A stretch of DNA of 64,000 nucleotides, taken from Salegentibacter sp. Hel_I_6. GTDB lineage: Bacteria; Bacteroidota; Bacteroidia; Flavobacteriales; Flavobacteriaceae. The notes beneath the pieces were generated by a model. The model had not been told where the DNA came from. It saw only the letters and a program-made list of their open reading frames with translations, and made no database searches. The stretch is from assembly GCF_000745315.1 (NCBI RefSeq), contig NZ_JQNQ01000001.1, positions 1,054,001 to 1,118,000 of the forward strand. Direction: 5' to 3'. The position numbers and the translations under genes were made by a program. Below are positions 23,618 to 32,894 of the stretch, piece after piece; the first letter of the stretch is position 1; every line of letters begins with the position of its first letter.

Positions 23618-24982
23618 ATGTCCGTTTTTAGAAAAGTAAGAAACACCATCAACCTATTAAAGTCGGTTGATATGGATCAACTCGCCAAAATAAATGAGCA
23701 AATAGATCTTTCAGCAGCGATGAAAAGTTTAGGCCAGCTTGATGAACGCCAACTCAAGGGGTTGATGAAAATGTTAAAAACCAAGCAGAAAAAAGGACAA
23801 AGTGACCTTCCTCCTATTACCGGTGATTTTTACAATCTAGACCTTAAACTTAACGAGGAGCAGCGAAAGCTTCAAATGGATGTGCGAAATTTCATGGAAG
23901 ATGAAGTTCGCCCACTGGTAAATGATCATTGGAACCGCGCTAAATTTCCACACGAGATCATAGAGAAATTCAAGAAACTAAATATCACGGGTGTTCCTTA
24001 TGAAGGTTATGGCTGCCCAAATCTTCCGTTTTTGATGGAGGGTATCATCGCCCAGGAAATTGCCCGGGTAGATGTTTCCATTTCAACTTTTTTCGGGGTT
24101 CATAGTGGGCTTGCTATGGGATCTATTTATCTCTGCGGAAGCGAAGAACAAAAACAGGAATGGCTTCCGAAGATGCAAAAATTAGATGCTATTGGCGCTT
24201 TTGGACTTACAGAACCTAATGTTGGATCTGGTGTTGCGGGGGGACTCGAAACTACCTGCAAGTTTGATGGTGAAAACTGGATTTTAAACGGCCAGAAGAA
24301 ATGGATTGGTAACGCGACTTTTGCTGATGTAATTATCATCTGGGCGCGAGACGAAGATAGCAACCAGGTAAAGGGATTTTTGGTAAGGAAAGGAAATCCT
24401 GGTTATAAGGCCGAAAAAATGGAAGATAAAATGGCGCTTAGAATTGTTCAAAATGCCATTATTACCTTAACCGATTGTCAAATTCCTGAAAGCGATAGGC
24501 TACAAAAGGCAGATTCATTTAAAGATACCGCAAAAGTATTGCGAATGACTCGAGCTGGAGTTGCCTGGCAGGCCGTTGGTTGTGCTCGTGGAGCATACGA
24601 AAGTGCACTTAAATATACCCGAAAAAGAGAACAATTTGGAAGGCCAATCGCCTCCTACCAGTTAATACAAAATCATTTGGTAGAAATGGTTTCCAATCTT
24701 ACAGCAATGCAAACACTGGTTTTTAGACTTTCTGAAATGCAGGATGCCGACTTACTTACAGATGAACACGCTTCTTTGGCGAAAGTTTTCTGTAGTATGC
24801 GAACCAGAGATGTAGTAAGCCGTGCCCGTGAGGTTATGGGTGGAAACGGAATTCTACTTGAACACGATGTAGCGCGCTTCGTGGCAGATGCTGAAGCCAT
24901 ATATAGTTATGAAGGAACAAAAGAAATTAACTCGCTTATTGTAGGCCGTGCCATTACTGGATACAGTGCCTTTGTAAGCTAA
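23618..24982 (+). CDS. Acyl-CoA dehydrogenase (glutaryl-CoA dehydrogenase-like)
   Basis: 454 residues, with an N-terminal extension of about 70 residues before the usual three-domain ACAD fold. Flavin/substrate motifs: GAFGLTEPNVGSG, WIGNATFADV, TRKREQFGRPIASYQLIQ, GGNGILLEHDVAR and YEGTKEINSLIVGRAI; the Glu in YEGT is the catalytic base position of short-chain and glutaryl-CoA members. It would donate electrons to the EtfAB encoded at 54-56 kb. Substrate not determined. Confidence 0.85.
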   Translation: MSVFRKVRNTINLLKSVDMDQLAKINEQIDLSAAMKSLGQLDERQLKGLMKMLKTKQKKGQSDLPPITGDFYNLDLKLNEEQRKLQMDVRNFMEDEVRPLVNDHWNRAKFPHEIIEKFKKLNITGVPYEGYGCPNLPFLMEGIIAQEIARVDVSISTFFGVHSGLAMGSIYLCGSEEQKQEWLPKMQKLDAIGAFGLTEPNVGSGVAGGLETTCKFDGENWILNGQKKWIGNATFADVIIIWARDEDSNQVKGFLVRKGNPGYKAEKMEDKMALRIVQNAIITLTDCQIPESDRLQKADSFKDTAKVLRMTRAGVAWQAVGCARGAYESALKYTRKREQFGRPIASYQLIQNHLVEMVSNLTAMQTLVFRLSEMQDADLLTDEHASLAKVFCSMRTRDVVSRAREVMGGNGILLEHDVARFVADAEAIYSYEGTKEINSLIVGRAITGYSAFVS

Positions 24983-25011
24983 ATATTAACCATTCAAAAA
25001 AATAATTAAGA

Positions 25012-25941
25012 ATGTCATTTTTAGTAGTTAGTCCGGGAAAAGACCCGAAAGCTTGGGTTGAAGCTTTAAAAAATCAACATCCAGGTATGGATATCTATGT
25101 ATATCCTGAAGATCACGATAAGGAAGAAGTAGAATTTGCCTTAACCTGGAATCACCCGCGTGGGATATTTCAAAATTACCCTAATCTAAAAGTTATTGCA
25201 TCTATGGGTGCCGGGGTAGACCATATAACCAGTGATGAAGAGCTCCCCGAAAACGTGAAAATCACCAAAGTTGTAGACGATCGCCTGGCGGAGGATATGG
25301 GAACTTTTGTGTTAAGTCTTGTTTTAGCACATCAAAGAAACCTGCTTCATTACCGCGAAAGTCAAATTAATGAAAAGTGGGAGCCAGTTCCATATACCCG
25401 AAATAATGATGTTAAAGTTGGGATATTAGGATTAGGTAATCTGGGACAAAGTGTAGCCGATAGCTTATTAAAGAACGGTTTCCAGGTTATAGGCTTTTCC
25501 AAGCATAAAAAAGATTTTGAAAACGTAGAAAGCTTTGCCGGAGAAAATGAGTTTGATGAATTCCTGGAGCAAACGAATATTTTGGTGAATATGTTGCCAT
25601 TAACACCAGATACCGAAGAAATACTTAACCTAGATTTATTTGAAAAATTGCCCAAAGGAGCTTATGTAATTAATGTAGCCCGTGGCGAACATTTAGTAGA
25701 ACAGGACTTATTGGCTAAAGTAGATGATGGTCATCTTTCTGGCGCGGCATTAGATGTTTTCTGGGAAGAACCGATTAGAGACGAACACCCGTTTTGGAAA
25801 CATCCAAAAATTAGAATAACTCCACATATTGCCAGTGTAACACATCCAGACTCCGTGATTCCTCAAATAATTGACAATTACGAAAGAATGAAGGATGATG
25901 AGGAGCTTAAGAATGTGGTTGAAAGAGATAGAGGTTATTAA
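25012..25941 (+). CDS. Glyoxylate/hydroxypyruvate reductase A-like D-2-hydroxyacid dehydrogenase
   Basis: 309 residues. SMGAGVDHI, the NAD(P) motif GILGLGNLGQSVADSLL, NMLPLTPDTEEILN, VINVARGEHLV with the catalytic Arg, and FWEEPIRDEHPFWKHPKIRI with the acid and His. Matches the GhrA branch. Begins 29 bases after the acyl-CoA dehydrogenase and is followed closely by a universal stress protein, so the three may be one transcript. Confidence 0.85.
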   Translation: MSFLVVSPGKDPKAWVEALKNQHPGMDIYVYPEDHDKEEVEFALTWNHPRGIFQNYPNLKVIASMGAGVDHITSDEELPENVKITKVVDDRLAEDMGTFVLSLVLAHQRNLLHYRESQINEKWEPVPYTRNNDVKVGILGLGNLGQSVADSLLKNGFQVIGFSKHKKDFENVESFAGENEFDEFLEQTNILVNMLPLTPDTEEILNLDLFEKLPKGAYVINVARGEHLVEQDLLAKVDDGHLSGAALDVFWEEPIRDEHPFWKHPKIRITPHIASVTHPDSVIPQIIDNYERMKDDEELKNVVERDRGY

Positions 25942-25958
25942 TTTATAAATTTCAGCTT

Positions 25959-26411
25959 ATGAAAGTTTTCAAAAACATTCTTGTCGCCATAGATTTTAAC
26001 GACGCTGTGGGAGAACTCTTGTCGTATGCTGAAAGTATAGCTGAAAAATTCGGGGCAAAAATATGGGTGGTCCACGTGGCCGCCCCAGACCCCGATTTTG
26101 TAGGTTATGATACTGGCCCCCAATATATAAGAGATATGCGAGCCGATGAATTAAAAGCTGAACATAAAGAATTACAGCAAATTCGGGAAATGTTCATAGA
26201 TAAGAATATAGAATCTGACGCACTCCTTATTCAGGGTTCTACGGTAGAAACGGTGCTGGAGGAAGCTAAAAAGCTTAAAGCTGATATGTTGATTGTGGGA
26301 ACCCACAAACATAGTTTCTTTTATAATCTCTTTGCTGAAAGCGTTTCGGTAGAATTATTTAAAAATTCTGAAATTCCAGTATTTTCCATTCCTTTCGGGG
26401 AAGAAAAATAA
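25959..26411 (+). CDS. Universal stress protein (UspA family)
   Basis: 150 residues, single Usp domain. NILVAIDFND at the N-terminus, KADMLIVGTHKHSFFYNLFAESVSVELFKNSEIPVF near the end; the G-x2-G-x9-G-S/T ATP motif is not intact (GTHKHSFF in its place), so nucleotide binding is doubtful. 17 bases after the reductase gene. Stress role by family only. Confidence 0.85.
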   Translation: MKVFKNILVAIDFNDAVGELLSYAESIAEKFGAKIWVVHVAAPDPDFVGYDTGPQYIRDMRADELKAEHKELQQIREMFIDKNIESDALLIQGSTVETVLEEAKKLKADMLIVGTHKHSFFYNLFAESVSVELFKNSEIPVFSIPFGEEK

Positions 26412-26483
26412 GCGCTTATTTAGGCTAAACTTTAATTTAATAATAAAAAATTCTATTAATTTTAGGGTCATAAATTGGTTATA

Positions 26484-27422
26484 ATGATCACTAAGAAAGA
26501 ATTTACTACACTTCATTTACAAATTTCACCATACATTCACCGTACTCCAGTTTTATCTTCAGGATTATTAAATAAAATCGCTGAAACTGAAATCTTTTTT
26601 AAATGTGAAAACTTTCAAAGAATGGGCGCATTTAAAATGCGTGGTGCAACTGCTGCAATTTTAGCTTTAAGTGAAAAAGAACAAACAAAAGGTGTGGTCA
26701 CTCATTCTTCAGGTAATTTTGCACAGGCGGTTTCGCTTTCTGCAAAAAGCCTGGGAATCCCGGCCTATATCGTGATGCCTTCTTCTGCCCCTCAAGTTAA
26801 AAAAGACGCTGTAAAGACCTATGGCGGAGAAATTACAGAGTGCGAACCTAACCTAAAAGCCAGGGAAGCGGCTGCCATTAAAATTCAGCAAGAAACCGGT
26901 GCCAGCTTTCTTCATCCATCCAATCAATTAGAAGTCATTTACGGGCAGGGAACCGCAGCGATAGAATTACTCGAACAGAAACCCGATTTAGATATTATCA
27001 TTACACCGGTTGGCGGTGGCGGACTTGTTGCCGGAACTGCACTTGCTACAAATTACTTCGGAAATAATTGCAAAACAATTGGTGCTGAACCATTTGAGGT
27101 TGATGATGCGTACCGGTCTCTAAAATCTGGTAAAATTGAAACTAATTCCAGTACAAATACAATTGGCGACGGATTAAAAACTCAGCTAGGAGATAAGAAT
27201 TTTCCAATTATTCAAAAGTTTGTTTCCGAAATTATAAGAGTTGAAGAGGAAGAAATCATCGCGGCTATGAAACTTATTTGGGAAAGAATGAAAATTGTAG
27301 TTGAACCTTCTAGCGCAGTTGCATTTGCCGCCGTTTTACGTGAAAAAGAAAAATTTCGAGAAAAAAAAGTGGGAATTATTATTTCAGGGGGGAATGTAGA
27401 TTTAAGCAATTTGCCTTTTTAA
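26484..27422 (+). CDS. Threonine/serine dehydratase or serine racemase-like PLP enzyme
   Basis: 312 residues from ATG 26484 (a TTG nine bases upstream is less likely). Fold-type II PLP protein: FQRMGAFKMRGATAA with the Schiff-base Lys, THSSGNFAQAVSLSA, and the phosphate loop PVGGGGLVAG. No C-terminal ACT-like regulatory domain, so it fits the catabolic threonine dehydratase/serine racemase group and not biosynthetic IlvA. The C-terminus has EPSSAVAFAA and ISGGNVD. Confidence 0.88.
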   Translation: MITKKEFTTLHLQISPYIHRTPVLSSGLLNKIAETEIFFKCENFQRMGAFKMRGATAAILALSEKEQTKGVVTHSSGNFAQAVSLSAKSLGIPAYIVMPSSAPQVKKDAVKTYGGEITECEPNLKAREAAAIKIQQETGASFLHPSNQLEVIYGQGTAAIELLEQKPDLDIIITPVGGGGLVAGTALATNYFGNNCKTIGAEPFEVDDAYRSLKSGKIETNSSTNTIGDGLKTQLGDKNFPIIQKFVSEIIRVEEEEIIAAMKLIWERMKIVVEPSSAVAFAAVLREKEKFREKKVGIIISGGNVDLSNLPF

Positions 27423-27434
27423 ATCCTTGAATTG

Positions 27435-27522
27435 CTTCTCCTGCGAGGTTTTTTTATACCTCGTAGGTATAATTTTTAATTAATCATAGACCTACAAGGT
27501 TTGCTAAAGCTTGCAGGATTTA
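27435..27522. repeat. Repeat/terminator region between convergent genes
   Basis: Contains overlapping inverted arms: GCGAGGTTTTTTTATACCTCG and CCTACAAGG..CTTGCAGG, with T-runs on both strands. It lies between the ends of two converging genes and probably acts as a bidirectional terminator. The CCTACAAGG arm resembles a dispersed flavobacterial repeat, from memory. Confidence 0.55.
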
Positions 27523-28038
27523 AAATTCTTCTTTTTCCTTTAAAACACTCACCGTTACCAAAAGTTGCCCAATATGCCGCTGACTATGTTCTGCAGCATG
27601 GAAAAGCAAACCGATAACCGTTGAAGGGAATTCTTTTCTCCCCACAGGTCTATATTCGGTTAGAATATTTTCGGGGGTGTTTTTTAAAAATTCTATTGCT
27701 TCATTTACTTTTTTCTGAAACTGTTGCACCAAAAATTCTAATGAAATTCCCTCATCCGGTTTTCCTTCGTTTTTTAAATACTGGAATTGAGCATCCGATA
27801 ATTTTTCAGCTTCGGCGTAGGTCAGCATTCTATCTATTACTCCGGTTAAATGTTGAAGATGAAATCCTACCGAAGCGCGCCCTGCTGGATTTTCCCACAG
27901 TAATTTCTCTGGGAAATCCTTCATATATTCTTCTACTTCTTCCCGGGATTGTAATAAAGCGTGGGCGGCGGGTTGCAGCAAATTGGGAACATCAGCTACT
28001 TTTCCTCTTAACCAGAATTCGGGTTTATTTTTATTCAT
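27520..28038 (-). CDS. DinB family protein (DUF664-like)
   Basis: 172 residues forming a four-helix DinB-type bundle. The metal-binding histidines are visible as VGFHLQHLTGVIDRM and LLFHAAEHSQRHIGQL. DinB-fold proteins include thiol-dependent transferases, so a metal-dependent S-transferase role is possible, but nothing here fixes the substrate. Monocistronic and convergent with the dehydratase. Confidence 0.82.
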   Translation of the reverse strand: MNKNKPEFWLRGKVADVPNLLQPAAHALLQSREEVEEYMKDFPEKLLWENPAGRASVGFHLQHLTGVIDRMLTYAEAEKLSDAQFQYLKNEGKPDEGISLEFLVQQFQKKVNEAIEFLKNTPENILTEYRPVGRKEFPSTVIGLLFHAAEHSQRHIGQLLVTVSVLKEKEEF

Positions 28039-28204
28039 TTTTCAGCAAATTTTATCCAGAGAAAATATTCAAAAACAAACTTAATCGAAAAGCTTAGAAT
28101 TAAAGAAAATAATCTTTTAAAAGGATGCAGTATTTAAATCTGAGCGAGCAATTAGAGCTTTTAAGCTTTTCATAGTATATTTAGCCTCGTTAAAAAACCG
28201 CACT

Positions 28205-31200
28205 ATGTTTAAAAAATTCCTCCCGGCCATCTTTATACTTTTGGCCACTCCAAATCTAATTTCACAAGAAAAAGGAGAAGAAAAAAAATGGGATGTCAAT
28301 GATCCATATTCAGATGACTGGAATATTAAGGAAGTTCCATTGCAAACCGATGAAGGTACCTGGATAAACCTGGATGTTTCTCCCGATGGAAAAACAATTG
28401 TTTTTGATCTTTTAGGTGATATTTATAAAATGCCAATTAGCGGTGGAAAAGCCGAACTTCTAAGAAGCGGAATGGCCTATGAAGTTCAGCCGCGTTTTAG
28501 TCCCGATGGTTCTAAAATCTCATTTACCAGCGATGCCGGAGGTGGTGATAACATTTGGATTATGGATGCCGATGGCCAAGATGCCAAACAACTTACCAAA
28601 GAAGATTTTCGACTGCTAAATAATGCGGTTTGGATACCTGACGGTAACGCAATCGTAGCCAGGAAACATTTTACTTCAGGCCGCTCTTTAGGTGCCGGCG
28701 AAATGTGGTTGTACCATATTGGCGGGGAAGGCGGATTGCAGCTTACCGAGCGTAAAAACGATCAGCAGGATGTGAATGAGCCAAGTATTTCTCCCGATGG
28801 ACGCTATCTTTATTACAGCGAAGATATGTACCCGGGCGGAATGTTCCAGTACAATAAAGATCCTAATAAGCAGATCTATGTAATTAAACGTTACGATTTT
28901 GAAACCGGGGAAAACACAACAATAACCGGCGGTCCCGGTGGTGCTGCAAGACCACAGGTTTCTCCTGATGGGAAAAAACTTGCTTTTATAAAGCGAATAA
29001 GGACAAAATCGGTTTTATACATTCATGATTTGGAAACCGGGGAAGAATGGCCGGTTTACGATAAATTGAGTAAAGACCAGCAGGAAGCCTGGGCTATTTT
29101 TGGCGTTTATCCCGGATTTAGTTGGATGCCTTCAGGAGAAGAAATTGTATTCTGGAGCGAAGGAAAAATCAACAAGGTAAATATTGAAAATTACAATGCG
29201 GAAGTGATTCCGTTTGAAATAGAAAATACAATAGAAATTGCCGAAACTCATCGCAGCGAACACAAAGTATTTTCAGAAGAATTTAATCCGAAAGTGATTC
29301 GTCACGCGGTGACTTCACCTAATGGAAAAACCCTGGTTTTTAATGCTGTAGGCTACCTGTGGAAAAAATCCTTACCAAACGGAAAACCTCAGCGTATTAC
29401 CAGTGGCGAAGATTTTGAATTTGAACCCGCTTTCTCCCCTGACGGAAAAGAGATTGTATATGTAACCTGGAATGATGCTGAAATGGGAGCCATTATGAAA
29501 GTTGGTTTAAATGGAAGAAATTCCGAAAAGCTCACTTCAGAAAAAGGAATTTACAGAAATCCTGCTTTTTCCAATGATGCTGAAAATATTGTTTTTATAA
29601 AGGAAAAAGGAAACAGCGACCAGGGACAAACCTTTAGTAAAAATCCAGGAATTTATACGATGAGTGCTTCCGGAGAAAATATTGAAAAAATCTACGATTC
29701 GGGAGATTTCCCGATGTATAGCAAAGACGATTCCCGAATCTTCTTTCAAACCGGTGGCGCACTTATGGGCAGCCTGGAAAAAAGTTTAAAAAGTATAGAT
29801 CTAAGCGGAAACGACGAGCGTACTCATATTAATTCAAAACACGCTAACCGTATAGTGCCAAGCCCAGATAATAAATGGGTAGTTTTTAGTCATTTGCACC
29901 AGGCTTATTTGGCGCCACTTACTATGACGGGAAGGACTTTAGAATTGGATAATAATACCAAAACTATTCCTGTGACCAAAATCACAAAAGATGCAGGAAT
30001 GAACCTACATTGGTCGAACAACAGCGAAAATGTGCACTGGACTTTGGGTGATGAATATTTTACAAATGAAGTTTCAGAACGTTTTACCTTTCTGAAAAAC
30101 TCACCCGATTCTATTCCCGATATTACTGAAAAAGGCACAAAAATAGGACTTGGGCTAAAAACCGATGTTCCGGAAGGGCAAATTGCTTTTACCAACGCCA
30201 GGATCATCACCATGAATGGCGATAAAGTAATCGAAAACGGAAGTATTTTAATCGAAGAAAATAAGATTGTTTCTATTGGCGAAGCTTCCGAAGTAAAGCT
30301 TCCGAACAATGCGAAAGTGTATGACCTGGAAGGAAAAACCATCATGCCGGGAATCGTAGATGCACATGCCCACATTGGCGCTTTTAGATATGGTTTGACC
30401 CCGCAAAAACACTGGCCTTTATATGCGAATATGGCTTTTGGAGTGACGACGGTACACGATCCTTCAGCGTTAAGTGAAAGTATTTTTAGTATGGCAGAAA
30501 TGGTAAAAGCCGGTGAAATGGTTGGACCCAGAATTTATTCAACAGGAATTATTCTTTACGGGGCTGAAGGCGATTTTAAAGCGGTGATCAATAACCTTGA
30601 CGATGCCAGATCGGCCTTAAGAAGAACTAAGGCTTTTGGGGCGACTTCGGTAAAAAGTTATAATCAGCCGCGCCGGGAGCAGCGTCAACAAATTATGCAG
30701 GCTGCAAAGGAACTGGAAATGAATGTAGTTCCTGAAGGTGGAAGCACCTTTTTACACAATATGAATATGATTGTGGATGGGCATACCGGGATAGAACACA
30801 ACATCCCAATTGCCCCGGTTTATAAGGATGTAAAAACACTATGGGGAAATAGCAACACCGGATATACACCAACCCTTATTGTAAATTACGGCGGGATAAA
30901 CGGGGAATATTATTTCTATGACAAAGATAAAGTCTGGGAAAATGAGCGTTTATTGAATTTCACTCCGAGACAAATCGTGGATTCCCGTTCCCGAAGAAGG
31001 GAAACTTTGCCTGAAGAAGAATATGAGCAGGGACCAATTTTGGTTTCAGAAACTGCTAAAGAACTTTCTGATATTGGTGTAAAAGTGAATCTTGGCGCCC
31101 ACGGACAATTACAGGGACTTGGTGCTCATTGGGAACTATGGTTACTACAAATGGGCGGAATGACCAATATGGAAGCTTTACAGGCCGCAACAATTAATGG

Positions 31201-31498
31201 CGCTGAATATATTGGAATGGGCAGCGAAATTGGTTCTCTAGAAGAAGGTAAATTAGCCGATTTAATTGTTTTGGAGGAAAATCCGCTGGAAGATATACGC
31301 AATTCAGAATCTGTAATTTATACTATGGTTAATGGAAGATTATACGATGCTGAAACGATGAACGAAATTGGCAACAACCCAAAAGAACGCGGTGAATTTT
31401 ATTGGGAAGATAATAAATACAATGCGGCATTTCCGTGGCACGAAAGTACACAAAGCTTTACAGCACCGGGTTGCACCTGCCACAGATTGACTAATTAA
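28205..31498 (+). CDS. Secreted amidohydrolase with N-terminal TolB/tricorn-like beta-propeller
   Basis: 1097 residues. Signal peptide MFKKFLPAIFILLATPNLIS. Residues about 45-640 contain repeated SPDGK-type WD40-like/PD40 blades (VSPDGKTIVFD, FSPDGSKISF, VSPDGKKLAF, FSPDGKEIVYV). The last 420 residues are an amidohydrolase: GKTIMPGIVDAHAHIG (HxH metal site), later VDGHTGIEH and GAHGQLQGLGAHWEL, ending EEGKLADLIVLEENPLEDI. Probably a periplasmic hydrolase of peptides or cyclic amides; substrate unknown. The C-terminus APGCTCHRLTN is unusual for the family: two cysteines and a His after the catalytic domain. Confidence 0.88.
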   Translation: MFKKFLPAIFILLATPNLISQEKGEEKKWDVNDPYSDDWNIKEVPLQTDEGTWINLDVSPDGKTIVFDLLGDIYKMPISGGKAELLRSGMAYEVQPRFSPDGSKISFTSDAGGGDNIWIMDADGQDAKQLTKEDFRLLNNAVWIPDGNAIVARKHFTSGRSLGAGEMWLYHIGGEGGLQLTERKNDQQDVNEPSISPDGRYLYYSEDMYPGGMFQYNKDPNKQIYVIKRYDFETGENTTITGGPGGAARPQVSPDGKKLAFIKRIRTKSVLYIHDLETGEEWPVYDKLSKDQQEAWAIFGVYPGFSWMPSGEEIVFWSEGKINKVNIENYNAEVIPFEIENTIEIAETHRSEHKVFSEEFNPKVIRHAVTSPNGKTLVFNAVGYLWKKSLPNGKPQRITSGEDFEFEPAFSPDGKEIVYVTWNDAEMGAIMKVGLNGRNSEKLTSEKGIYRNPAFSNDAENIVFIKEKGNSDQGQTFSKNPGIYTMSASGENIEKIYDSGDFPMYSKDDSRIFFQTGGALMGSLEKSLKSIDLSGNDERTHINSKHANRIVPSPDNKWVVFSHLHQAYLAPLTMTGRTLELDNNTKTIPVTKITKDAGMNLHWSNNSENVHWTLGDEYFTNEVSERFTFLKNSPDSIPDITEKGTKIGLGLKTDVPEGQIAFTNARIITMNGDKVIENGSILIEENKIVSIGEASEVKLPNNAKVYDLEGKTIMPGIVDAHAHIGAFRYGLTPQKHWPLYANMAFGVTTVHDPSALSESIFSMAEMVKAGEMVGPRIYSTGIILYGAEGDFKAVINNLDDARSALRRTKAFGATSVKSYNQPRREQRQQIMQAAKELEMNVVPEGGSTFLHNMNMIVDGHTGIEHNIPIAPVYKDVKTLWGNSNTGYTPTLIVNYGGINGEYYFYDKDKVWENERLLNFTPRQIVDSRSRRRETLPEEEYEQGPILVSETAKELSDIGVKVNLGAHGQLQGLGAHWELWLLQMGGMTNMEALQAATINGAEYIGMGSEIGSLEEGKLADLIVLEENPLEDIRNSESVIYTMVNGRLYDAETMNEIGNNPKERGEFYWEDNKYNAAFPWHESTQSFTAPGCTCHRLTN

Positions 31499-31514
31499 AA
31501 AACCAGAACTCAAG

Positions 31515-31593
31515 CTGGATAGTTAGATTTTAGTTCTTAAATTGGCTTAAACAAACCTAATTTGGTAACTTTTAAAACAAAATAACTATCCAG
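31515..31593 (+). terminator. Long-loop inverted repeat after the amidohydrolase gene
   Basis: CTGGATAGTTA (31515-31525) and TAACTATCCAG (31583-31593) are perfect complements 57 bases apart, followed by TTTTCTTT. It may be a terminator with a structured loop. Confidence 0.4.
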
Positions 31594-31619
31594 TTTTCTT
31601 TGCTGAAAAATGAAATTTT

Positions 31620-31961
31620 ATGAGAAGGGTTAAATTTGGAAGGCTTTTCACTCACAGAAAGATAGATGAAAGTATCATTCGTGAACACCTTGCGCTGGAA
31701 AGAACTAAACTCGCCAATGAGCGCACATTGTTATCCTACACCCAGGCGGCACTTTATTTTTTGCTCGGGGGTTTGGCCTTGATTCAGTTAAAAGAATATG
31801 AGGAGATGCATTATATTGGTTACCTGGCCCTGGTATTCTCTGTGCTCTTTGTCACTGTAGGCATTTGGCGGTTCATCGTACTTAGAAATAAGATGAAAGA
31901 TCTTTTAAAGGGTAAAATAGAGTCTTCAGCTGAAGAGGAAGAAGAACCGGAGAATAATTAA
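31620..31961 (+). CDS. DUF202 (YidH-like) membrane protein
   Basis: 113 residues. LERTKLANERTLLSYTQAAL is the DUF202 signature, followed by two transmembrane helices (about 45-63 and 72-92) and an acidic tail (AEEEEEPENN). Inner-membrane protein of unknown function. Confidence 0.85.
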   Translation: MRRVKFGRLFTHRKIDESIIREHLALERTKLANERTLLSYTQAALYFLLGGLALIQLKEYEEMHYIGYLALVFSVLFVTVGIWRFIVLRNKMKDLLKGKIESSAEEEEEPENN

Positions 31962-32031
31962 TAAGTTTATTAGAATACACAGTTCGATATTTTTTTGAAA
32001 TCATTAAACCTTCAATTTTTATTAAGTCCAA

Positions 32032-32400
32032 TTGCAAACTTTCACCCATTATTTTCTTCATTTTATAGCTATTGGCGCTATTGCCTGGTTTTGCGATAAA
32101 AGGAACTGGAAAAAGAACTGGCTTATTTTACTCGCCACTATGGCCGTAGATCTTGACCATGTTTTTGCTACCCCTCTATTTGACCCTATGCGCTGCGGTA
32201 TTGGCTATCATCCTTTACATTCCCAACTTGCTATCCTCACTTATTTTTTAGGAATGATCTTTACTAAAAATAAAATCTTAAGACTCATTTTTATCGGTTT
32301 ACTATTTCATATGCTTACCGATTTTATAGACTGTCTGTGGATGTTTTCTAAATGCGGGGAGTGCTATACTTCTTCTGAAATTTATAAATGGTTTAATTAA
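32032..32400 (+). CDS. DUF6122 family membrane protein
   Basis: 122 residues beginning at a TTG: no ATG is available after the in-frame stop at 32023 until deep in the protein, and the family normally begins with TFxHYxLHF as here. Several transmembrane segments; conserved DLDHVFATPLFDPMRCGIGYHPLHS and HMLTDFIDCLWM suggest a metal-dependent hydrolase-like membrane protein (YdjM-like), but the function is unknown. Confidence 0.75.
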   Translation: MQTFTHYFLHFIAIGAIAWFCDKRNWKKNWLILLATMAVDLDHVFATPLFDPMRCGIGYHPLHSQLAILTYFLGMIFTKNKILRLIFIGLLFHMLTDFIDCLWMFSKCGECYTSSEIYKWFN

Positions 32401-32532
32401 ATTTTTCAGAAAAATTAAAAATGTCAAATTTTAGAGTCAAGCCTCGGAGCATTAATTATCGAGTAAAAAACCTGAAAAACTGAATATTTAGGGTATAAAC
32501 AGTTCCCAGGCTTCTTCTGCTTAAGCAACAAT

Positions 32533-32892
32533 TTAAGGGTTTAAATTCTTGTTTTCTTCATCATTTAGCATTCTTGATTTTATTAGAAAACGGTAACCGG
32601 TAGGAATATCGAGCGAAAAACTTCCGCCTCTACCTTTTACAATATCCACAGTTAAATGGGTATGTTTCCAATATTCAAATTGGTCGTGGCTCATATAAAA
32701 ATTTACGCCGCCAACTTCCCCCATTAAAATATCGTTCTCGTCTATATAAAAATCTTCTTTTGCCAATAACATTGGTGTAGAACCATCGCAACAGCCACCA
32801 CTTTGGTGAAAGATCACCTCGCCGTGCTGTTGCTTAAGTTCTTGCAACAATTTATTTGCATCAGGAGTTATTTCTACTCTTTTATAGTCCAT
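32533..32892 (-). CDS. DUF779 protein
   Basis: 119 residues with HQSGGCCDGSTPML, the DUF779 hallmark, and YMSHDQFEYWKHTHLTVDIVKGRGGSFSL. This family nearly always sits beside an NAD-dependent aldehyde dehydrogenase, as here (2 bases between the genes). It may assist that enzyme's maturation or handle its product; neither is shown. Confidence 0.88.
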   Translation of the reverse strand: MDYKRVEITPDANKLLQELKQQHGEVIFHQSGGCCDGSTPMLLAKEDFYIDENDILMGEVGGVNFYMSHDQFEYWKHTHLTVDIVKGRGGSFSLDIPTGYRFLIKSRMLNDEENKNLNP

Positions 32893-32894
32893 TT

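Noticed and set aside
29537..30375. Antisense ORFs inside the amidohydrolase gene
   Set aside because: Shadow frames only; the real gene has clear domains on the plus strand.
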